Source: Phoronis ovalis (Eukaryota; Phoronida; Phoronidae). From it: a stretch of 13,002 nucleotides of DNA. The position numbers and the translations under genes are program-made. Where the stretch lies: assembly GCA_028565635.1 (NCBI GenBank), contig JAOXYB010041149.1:1-13002 (forward strand), written 5' to 3'. The notes under the pieces were generated by a model. That model searched no databases and was not told the origin of the DNA. It was given only the letters and a program-made list of their open reading frames with translations. This document shows positions 6,951 to 13,002 of the stretch, piece by piece. Each line of letters starts with the position of its first letter. The stretch's first letter is position 1.

Positions 6951-8994
6951 CTAAAAGATAAAATTATATGATGATCATTCTGAATGCATACAAAACATGC
7001 GAGTCAGAAAAATTATGAAGTAATAAACCTACAGATGAGAAATTAAGCCACACAACATTTTCAACAGCAATACTACAGTCTCATTTTATTCATATGCAAA
7101 AGACTTCATGCTTCGTACTTATGGAACAAGTTTAGTGCAAATGAGCCAATGAAAATATCTGTATAATACCACAATTATGGGAAAATGCTTCACGGCTCCC
7201 TAAATTTTTTACCATTCTATTAAATGGTTTTGCAGTGTTTGTAAAGATAACTTAGCTCCTGGTTTTACATGCAAAATTCACCACTTTCTTATCTCGGCTG
7301 ACACCATTTCGTGCAGAAATTCTACCAGTTGCAAGATGATGATAGGACTTTCGGCTAAGTTTTAAACCATACACTTTAATGACATTCCAAAACATCTTTT
7401 CTGTACCAGTGCCCAGGCAGTGGCTTGTGTTAGTACTTACTTCACCAAGGTACATAGTCCTAACCCAGAAATCCCCAAGTTGATCTTCATATAATTCAAA
7501 ACGCAAGTCAGCTGAATATGGTGGCCATTTATTATCAAAAACTCCGACAGCTTTCATCAGTGGCATCAACGTAGAATCATGAACGGAATATAAGTATAAC
7601 TTATGTTTACTGTAAGAATAGTTATGGCAAACATTAGTGTTCTATAGATTGTTTTGCATACATTACGAACTATCAGATTACTTATAACAAATCCCAATAC
7701 ATAAACAAAACTACTTTATTCTCAACAATGTCCCTCCCATTTAACAGACTTGTAAAAAGACTCCAGATTGCAGTAAACATGCACATGAATCTATTTAGGT
7801 GTATTTTTAAAGACGATACATCTCATTTATAACATGCATATGAATCTGTTTGGGTGTATTTTAAAAGACCGATACTTCAAAGTTACAAACATTGCTACTA
7901 ATTTTGAACTGGTGCAAAACTATCCCAGCAGCTGCTTTTGTCTGTTTAGCAGCATGAATATAACAAATGCCTAGAATGAGATGACCATATAGGTGCATAC
8001 TTTTACCTGCCAGTGTGTGTACATCAAATATCCATATTTTACTTTACTTTACAAAAAAAGACGGTTTTCATAAAAGTTCACTTACCATAAAACACTACAC
8101 CGGTTTCACATACCTAGGATACTCATAATAAAACAAAATGAATCAGATACAGAATTTTTGTAATACAAAGTGATGAATTGGGATACAAACCTTTTATTAT
8201 GCATATTAAGTTCCATATTTTTGTTCACCTGATACAAGAGCGGTCCAGATGATAATGTCAAACCTTCTTGGGAACAACTGAAAGGCAAACCAGTGATAAC
8301 ATAAGCTTCAAAATTCAACTTTTTGCTGGTGATTTCTGTCGGAAATACAAATCAATGAGACGCATTCCAGAGTTATGCGAATAATCTCATTGACAGCTTC
8401 ATCAACAAAAGCTGTAAATGGTAACAACCCAAACTATTTGTATGCACTAGGTGGCACACCAAAATAAATCAATTTATCGGCTTACAATTGTCCGTTTTGT
8501 GAATGAATCCCTCAAATGCATGGATAGCTGTGAGAGTGTTCATTCATAAAATGCAGCAAATTGTGAGATTAGTTTGGTTGGTTTTACTATGCCAGTGTAG
8601 CTAGGCTATTTGATGGTACAGAAAGTGAATATGTACAAAAGCAACATGGCGACGAACTGTTGGAGCAGAACTACAATAGAGTAAAGTGACACAGAGTTTA
8701 GTGGAACATGGCCAAGAATTAATGGATTTGCCAGAATCACATTGCTGCTTTATGTGCATAGAAGCATGAAGAGGATAAGTGAATTGATGACGGAGCAGGC
8801 ACTGGATGATAAATTTAACGCCATGACCTGCTACAACACGTCACATTTTTATAGATAACAGATACATTCTTTAGTATGAAGCACTCAGAATACCTGGGGG
8901 GCCCAATGATGGCTTGCATTGCTACTTTAGTTCCTAGGTCTGCAATTTCATCAAAACGTTCTTGTAAAAATTCAGGAACTGGTAAACCGTGAGC
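6711..8994 (-). CDS. ACP6: ACP6-like lysophosphatidic acid phosphatase, C-terminal half, four exons (5' part missing)
   Basis: The join on the minus strand is 8994-8894, 8277-8191, 7609-7441, 6950-6711. Exon phases agree at every junction: 2/2, 2/2, then 0/0. Both phase-2 junctions rebuild a Ser codon (AG plus T). The product reads AHGLPVPEF, then GLTLSSGPLL, then LYLYSVHDSTLMPL and FDNKWPPYSADLRFELY, and ends in a CNTSICRLEEF...SPYSVS...YRNAC block. This order and spacing match the C-terminal half of ACP6-type histidine phosphatases, which hydrolyse lysophosphatidic acid to monoacylglycerol; the human enzyme is mitochondrial. The HD pair is the family's proton-donor motif. The RHG nucleophile motif is not seen anywhere upstream to the window edge, so the gene is either cut by the window or incomplete. 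A general acid-phosphatase role is also possible. Confidence 0.8.
7252..7440 (-). other. Open frame continuing past the 7441 donor (possible retained-intron terminus)
   Basis: Beyond the GGTGAA/GTAAGTAC donor the phosphatase frame stays open for 62 codons to a TAA at 7254-7252. It includes EKMFWNVIKVYGLKLSRKSY. That string loosely resembles the MFxNxxxVYxLxxxKYH segment near the end of vertebrate ACP6. The spliced exon at 6950-6711 gives a better match because it keeps both Cys positions and the SPYSVS segment. I therefore treat this stretch as intron. It could also be an intron-retention isoform or a decayed duplicate terminal exon. A second acceptor-like site, CTGGTACAG, lies inside it. Confidence 0.3.
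7441..7609 (-). CDS. ACP6: ACP6-like exon carrying the HD catalytic motif
   Basis: The exon is 169 nt and encodes 56 residues after the shared Ser codon. The acceptor is TATTCTTACAG and the donor is GGTGAA before GTAAGTAC, a near-consensus site. The product runs KHKLYLYSVHDSTLMPLMKA, then VGVFDNKWPPYSADLRFELY, then EDQLGDFWVRTMYLGE. YSVHDSTLMPL is the branch-2 histidine phosphatase HD motif, whose Asp serves as general acid. The WPP block and the LYLGE strand are typical of ACP6. This is the most secure coding segment in the window. The frame remains open past the donor to a TAA at 7252. Confidence 0.88.
7610..8190 (-). other. Phosphatase intron
   Basis: 581 bp between the GTTTGTATCC donor and the TTCTTACAG acceptor, both phase 2. 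It contains the 55-bp-period duplication at 7776-7878. Confidence 0.7.
7776..7878. repeat. Tandem duplication, period 55 bp
   Basis: AACATGCACATGAATCTATT (7776) and AACATGCATATGAATCTGTT (7831) start two copies of about 48 similar bases, each running through GGGTGTATTTT or AGGTGTATTTT to a GATAC. They lie in the phosphatase intron between 7609 and 8191. Confidence 0.8.
8191..8277 (-). CDS. ACP6: ACP6-like exon encoding the GLTLSSGPLL block
   Basis: The exon is 87 nt. The acceptor has a good pyrimidine tract (GGTTTGCCTTTCAG), and the donor is AAAAG before GTTTGTATCC. It opens with one base completing Ser, then CSQEGLTLSSGPLLYQ and VNKNMELNMHNK, and leaves two bases for the next Ser codon. The frame stays open upstream to about 8325. 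However, starting at 8277 gives the family spacing between the previous block and the SGPLL motif, so I chose this acceptor. An earlier CAG at 8326 would add 16 residues in the same frame. A CAG/GTGAAC donor at 8229 was rejected because it breaks phase with the next exon. Confidence 0.75.
8278..8893 (-). other. Phosphatase intron
   Basis: 616 bp between donor GTATTCTG and acceptor GCCTTTCAG. The stretch 8640-8830 has higher G+C and short open plus-strand pieces such as EHGQELMDLPESHCC, broken by stops. It may be a decayed coding fragment, but I cannot name a family. Confidence 0.6.
8894..8994 (-). CDS. ACP6: ACP6-like exon encoding the AHGLPVPEF block
   Basis: The exon is 101 nt. It starts after an acceptor reading TTTTTAG and ends CCCCCCAG before the donor GTATTC. 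In frame 0 it gives 33 residues beginning AHGLPVPEFLQERFDEIADL and ending AIIGPP, plus two bases of a Ser codon. AHGLP corresponds to the AHNLP stretch of vertebrate ACP6, where a helix follows the central segment. The frame has no stop, and both flanks turn into stop-rich intron sequence. The exon needs a phase-0 partner upstream. The call depends on resemblance to the family from memory, without an alignment. Confidence 0.75.
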
Positions 8995-9099
8995 CTAAAA
9001 ATAAATATTTTCCAAGTCTAAAAACTTTGCTAAAACACACCGTGTCCATACATGGTCAGATGACTTATTGGAATGGGGATCTCTAATCATAGAGAAACT

Positions 9100-9130
9100 T
9101 GGCTAAGCAGGAATTAAGGGTTTGATTTCC
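9100..9130 (+). other. Pol III box-like pair, possible tRNA-derived SINE remnant
   Basis: TGGCTAAGCAGG (9100-9111) fits the A-box pattern TRGYNNARNNGG exactly. GGTTTGATTTCC (9119-9130) is close to the B box GGTTCGANTCC. The two are only 7 bases apart, far less than in a tRNA, so this is not a tRNA gene. It could be a rearranged SINE piece or coincidence. Confidence 0.2.
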
Positions 9131-9351
9131 AGGTTGGCACAAAATAAGGTAGGATATGTCATGTATTCTGGGCATGTATTGACCATTTTTTCCCTTGAAG
9201 TTTGCTTATTACGAAAGGGGGAGTTTTCGATGTGAAGTTGCATAATTATGTTATTCTATTTCAAATAATAAACACCATTATTGTTGTTATAAACTAATTA
9301 TTAGTTCATCATGTTGGTAGAGATGTGTGGCTTAGGGTAAAAAATCTGACC

Positions 9352-9668
9352 TGGTGGTAAATAAAGATCACCCGAAATATACCCTATAGTAAATGAAAAA
9401 GCAAGAAAAGTTTACCATAATCTCCCGCAATATATACTGTCATAAATTCACTTGTAAATTATATACCATGGTAGATAAATTTATGAGCATTTACGCACCA
9501 TTTACAGTTGTGATAGCTAGTTTTCCAACAAATACACCATGTGGTAAATGACGATTATTGAAAATATACCCTGTGGTAGACGGTCAACAAGAAAAGAATA
9601 TCCGGTGGTAAATATGGTTTTGTAAACTGTGAAAAACATACCCTGTGGTAAATGCAGGTGGTGAAAAA
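9352..9668 (+). repeat. Degenerate array of about 32-bp units (TGGTAAAT...ATACCCTG)
   Basis: Units start TGGTAAAT or TGGTAGAC and end ATACCCTG, ATACACCATG or ATATCCGG. The clearest stretch is 9530-9660, with lengths of 32, 32 and 40 bases. An older part around 9352-9480 has ACCCTATAG, ATACTGTCA and ATACCATGG variants. The unit resembles the internal units of the element at 776-902. I could not find convincing inverted ends, so this may be the gut of a decayed element. Confidence 0.6.
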
Positions 9669-9779
9669 GGGGGCCTATTGGGCAGCACATGTATTCTGTA
9701 ATTTTGAATGTCAGTGTCCCCACCAAGGTTAGTCATAAATAAGCCACTTTTTGTAACACATTGAGGTCTGTTATACAAG

Positions 9780-9798
9780 CACACACACACACATACAC
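9780..9798. repeat. CA dinucleotide microsatellite
   Basis: A run of about seven CA steps, interrupted once by a T near its end. Confidence 0.85.
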
Positions 9799-9905
9799 AT
9801 TGTTATTATGTAAAATCCAAGTCAGTCTTGGATGACAAAAGTTATACAACTGTATACTCACTCCTCAATCAAAACAACAGAGGACAGCACTTAACAGAAA
9901 ATTTA

Positions 9906-9920
9906 CTGCCATCTGGTGAG
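9906..9920 (-). promoter_or_regulatory. CTCF-like motif
   Basis: The minus strand reads CTCACCAGATGGCAGT, close to the CTCF core. It lies on the other side of the phosphatase exons from the 5858 site and points toward it. Confidence 0.25.
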
Positions 9921-10427
9921 AGTTCCACAGCACAATCTGAACTTTTCTATCAGATGTATATCCTGTAGCAGTTCAAATTGACAGAACAATATCAACATCA
10001 CAACGAAATTAACAGAATCAGTGCAAGCTGAAGAATATTTGCATCAGCAATGATTACAAGTTGATTTGCTTTATCTGTATGTCATCTCTACTCATGTTTG
10101 ATTTAATTACAATAACTATAATACATGACAGTTTATGTAATAGATTTCACCATCAAATCCATGATCCAGTCATTTATGTTTTCAATTATCTCCAGATAGA
10201 TCAAGACAAAGCCAACTGGGAATGAAACATAGCACTGTGTGTCAATATAGCAGGTGGATCATTATCAGGTATGGTAGTGACATAGTCTCTACTTTGCCTT
10301 TTCTTACTTTATGTAATACGTTCTTGAAATGTAGAGAAAGTTACAAATATTATAATTACGAATGTAATTTGAATGATGAGTATTTTTGAATACCAAAGGG
10401 ACAATGCAATGGTTATATTCCACTTAC

Positions 10428-10541
10428 TGAATTAATATCCTGCATTTCAAAATTCTGCAGAGTATGAGATTTTTTTTGTAACTTCTTTAAATAGTCATTC
10501 CCAAATAACAGGAGGAAGTGACTCAGTTCTCTTTGTTCCAT
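10428..10541 (-). CDS. Candidate upstream exon, phase 0 donor
   Basis: From an ATG at 10541-10539 the minus strand is open for 38 codons (MEQRELSHFLLLFGNDYLKK then LQKKSHTLQNFEMQDINS). It stops exactly at a strong donor, TCA before GTAAGTGG. The donor is phase 0, as required to join the AHGLP exon at 8994. The DYLKK...NF...D spacing faintly recalls the segment before AHNLP in ACP6, but the similarity is too weak to rely on. An in-frame TAA lies 15 bases before the ATG. This is therefore either a first exon or an exon starting at an internal AG, such as TACTCTGCAG or TATTTAAAG. It could be chance. Confidence 0.27.
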
Positions 10542-11251
10542 ATATGTTGGTGTTTAATGTTCAGTGATAACAAAGTATTTTTAATTGCTGTAAATAGCCA
10601 GTTAATACATTTCATAAGGCTTTACAAGTGCAGTTTTTAAGGAAAATAGCATAATTACCTTACCTTACACATCATTAGCTACAGGTATGTACTAATAACC
10701 TTTATGGAACATCAAAGAAATATTTATGAATTGTATTTTAACCTATGGCCTTCCTGTTTTTTACATAACAAAATTAAAAGTAGACTCCTACCACCGTACC
10801 TCATGACACTGTTTTATTTAACATCCTTAAAATTTATAATTAGTCAATTAAATGTATAAGTTGGAAATTGAATAAAATAATAATCTGAAATGAAGTACTA
10901 CTTGTTAGCATAAGAAAGATGAATATACAAGAACTACAAATTATTTTGTGCCTGTTCAAAGGGTGACACTCTATTTCAGAATCAAACGTTAATCAACAAT
11001 TTCCATTTATAGCTATCGATTATAATATACAATTCTTTCAATTCCGCCTCTTAACATTTACGATTTCATTGACTAGAATTTCTTATTTCTTCCTAGTATC
11101 CATTTATTTACTCAAAAAGATAAGTTGTTTAATGGGCAAATGCCCTTAAAGACCAGTCTATTGGAATTTATTTTAGTGCCGAGCTCGTTTAACAAGGTTT
11201 ATTTTAAAAAATACATAAAGGTGAAAATACAAAAATGTGAAGCAGTCACGC

Positions 11252-11275
11252 CCACTAAACAAGTGTTCTTAGTGG
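11252..11275. repeat. Seven-bp hairpin CCACTAA/TTAGTGG
   Basis: Perfect arms flank a 10-base loop (ACAAGTGTTC). It falls inside a chance plus-strand open frame (11125-11313) that I do not accept as a gene. Confidence 0.5.
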
Positions 11276-12199
11276 TCTGGCCTCATGATTTTACTTTTTA
11301 TGTGAAATCCTAATCAAGTTAACAATTAAAGTCACAAGACATAATTCGAATTTTATCAACAATTGAAGTTACTGCCTCTCCATAAAAACTTTCATTTCTT
11401 CAAAATATTGAATAAACATTTAGAGATCAGTATGTAAAAGATGAAACAGCTGACAGCAACTGATAAACATTTATTTAGAGAAAGAGTAATTACATGACAA
11501 CTGTACAGATTTTATCTTTTAAACAATTTCATAAATTTGATAAAAAAAACTGTTGATTTTCCCTGGTCCTCCCTCCTACTAAAACATCAACTCATATGTT
11601 AAACTTTACCCAGTTATTCTTGTAACCATGCCATGACCCCTTCCTTCCTGCAGTAGTATATCAACCAAATGCTCTGGTGGGTGTTAACAGTGGTGAAAAC
11701 TACATAACTACATGTGGTAAATCACATAACAACAAAAGATGCAGGAAATCTCAAAAAGTAATGAAAATAGTAGTTTACTGCTACTGAAGTTTCTTAACAT
11801 TTTTATATTAGAAATACTGAAATACATAATTATACGCATATTAATTAATTTTAGATAACTTTAGATGCATCGGTCATTGGTCACCATTGTAATTTAGTAC
11901 ACTTGTATGCCCATCAAGTCCATCGTAAGGGTTTATCAATTTTTACTTGACAAATGATACTCAAATAAATGAAAAGTGTCAGCTTCAATAATATTTAGTA
12001 ATGTGCAAACTTCTGTACATTTTATGTAATTCTCCACATTAAGAATGTTCACATCCCACGTTTCATGGTTAGTTAAAGTCCATGTCACAGTTTTTGAATC
12101 TCATATTTCATTCCATATTGTTGAGAAAATTATTAATTTTAAAGTGAAAATGGATTACATACAGTTTTAAATTTGCAATTTAGAAATTAAAGCACTTTC

Positions 12200-12215
12200 A
12201 AAAAAAAAAAAAAAA
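12200..12215. repeat. Poly-A tract
   Basis: Sixteen A in a row followed by TTTAAATCC. No retroposon body is recognised upstream of it on the plus strand. Confidence 0.8.
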
Positions 12216-12922
12216 TTTAAATCCATGTTCTAGTAAATAGCCTTCTGAATTATTTACAACAATGTGCCACCTACATTCAATTCATTTGAATTTGTATTAA
12301 TAAACATTAATAATAAACATTTGAACTGGTCCATTAGCAGAGACCTATGGGACACATGACTGAGCAGTAAACAATAGAACAGTATTGATAAAATATTAAC
12401 ATGTGAGAAGGTACCTCAATTTATTTGTGCAAAAGGGACAATATCTTTTAGCTGAGAGGTTTGGCCTACATTTTACATAATCACTAACATTTTTATAGTT
12501 TACAACAGAAATGTTGTTACTTTGAACATTTTAAAAAAGATGAAATGATATACAATCCAGTCTGTTTTGGTGCTTCAAATGACCATGAGTGAAAAGAAGG
12601 CTTCATTAACTTTAGAAATTACCACCAAACAAATTAAAGTGGCTACTTACCCTAATTTTGTGTAGTCTAAATGAATGAGATGTAGATACATGGTGCACTT
12701 TTGCACATGTTTTGGATGGTGATTTAACAGTGGATTTCATAAAATATTTTTTGTAAAATTTCATCATTAGAAAATTGATAAATTTAGAATATGGTTAACA
12801 TTCCTTTTTTCTCTGCTTACTAACATTAAAGCATACCAGTAATGATTATCCTTAGCAATATGCAATCAGATATGTGATTAAAAATACTGTGACACAGACT
12901 TTAGAATAGCACTGTTCAGTAA

Positions 12923-12988
12923 TGACGTCATCATTTTCCCACGATTTTCTGAAGTGCCCGTATGCGGACATTTATTCCAAAATGGCTG
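12923..12988. promoter_or_regulatory. CRE palindrome and YY1-like site near the window end
   Basis: TGACGTCA (12923-12930) is the full CRE palindrome. AAAATGGCTG (12979-12988) is close to the YY1 pattern. Local G+C and CpG content rise here compared with the preceding kilobases. Together they hint at a promoter close to or beyond 13002, but no first exon can be confirmed. Confidence 0.2.
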
Positions 12989-13002
12989 TGTATACAATGC
13001 GT

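Larger units (their letters stand above)
8995..10427 (-). other. Probable intron upstream of the AHGLP exon
   Basis: Contains the box-like pair at 9100, the 32-bp array, the CA microsatellite and a CTCF-like motif. A 34-codon minus frame around 9960-9860 ends in a TGA and shows no family features. Confidence 0.45.
10542..12922. other. No gene recognised
   Basis: AT-rich. Two minus-strand open stretches end at donor-like sites: 12736-12648 before GTAAGTAG, and about 12535-12415 before GTACCT. Neither peptide is recognisable and neither contains RHG or other phosphatase motifs. A poly-A tract and a small hairpin are the only other features. Confidence 0.5.

Noticed and set aside
8106-8190. Continuation of the minus frame beyond the 8191 donor
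   Set aside because: The peptide loses family resemblance exactly at AAAAG/GTTTGT, and the spliced join restores the KHKLYLYSVHD block.
9100-9130. tRNA gene
   Set aside because: Promoter-like boxes are too close and no cloverleaf can be drawn.
9517-9790. Two minus-strand frames of 69 and 68 codons
   Set aside because: They translate the 32-bp array; the recurrent TTGYxFL-like peptides are repeat-driven.
11125-11313. 62-codon plus-strand frame
   Set aside because: It has a non-ATG start, no splice context and no recognisable motif, and it contains a hairpin.
12415-12535. Minus-strand open stretch with CRPNLSAKRYCPFC
   Set aside because: The two nearby Cys suggested a zinc-binding piece, but the pattern is incomplete, the donor GTACCT is weak and no acceptor is convincing.
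12648-12736. Minus-strand ATG frame (MKSTVKSPSKTCAK...) ending at donor GTAAGTAG
   Set aside because: The donor is good, but the 30-residue peptide is not recognised and has no partner exon; it may be chance.

Overview
The window is AT-rich, intron-bearing animal nuclear DNA, most likely from an arthropod. No long open reading frame spans a whole gene. The only recognisable protein is split over short exons with GT-AG borders, and most of the remaining sequence is non-coding DNA with small inverted-repeat elements. The arthropod call rests only on the flavour of the protein (for example the WPPYSADL-type block), so it is an inference.

The main gene lies on the minus strand. Four exons (8994-8894, 8277-8191, 7609-7441 and 6950-6711) join in consistent phase. 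They encode the C-terminal half of a branch-2 histidine phosphatase of the lysophosphatidic acid phosphatase type 6 (ACP6) group. The HD catalytic motif is in the third exon. The N-terminal exons with the RHG catalytic motif are not visible and probably lie beyond position 13002. A possible preceding exon is at 10541-10428. The 3' end is uncertain: the exon at 6950-6711 carries its own stop, but a further exon-like block at 5753-5665 is followed by AATAAA. An exon-like block with a membrane segment lies at 5164-4901.

The rest is repeats and plain non-coding DNA. A 554-bp inverted-repeat element with an apparent 8-bp target duplication occupies 1575-2128 and carries two clusters of about 30-bp direct repeats. 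A small related-looking element lies at 776-902, and a degenerate array of about 32-bp units at 9352-9668. A 625-bp MITE-like element (6012-6636) sits just downstream of, or in the last intron of, the phosphatase gene. Short hairpins, a tandem duplication, a CA microsatellite, two CTCF-like motifs and a CRE-like palindrome are also present.

I found no tRNA, rRNA, CRISPR array, operon or long transposase gene, and no convincing new biological system. The most useful leads are the phosphatase gene's alternative 3' ends and the inverted-repeat elements with internal 30-bp units.
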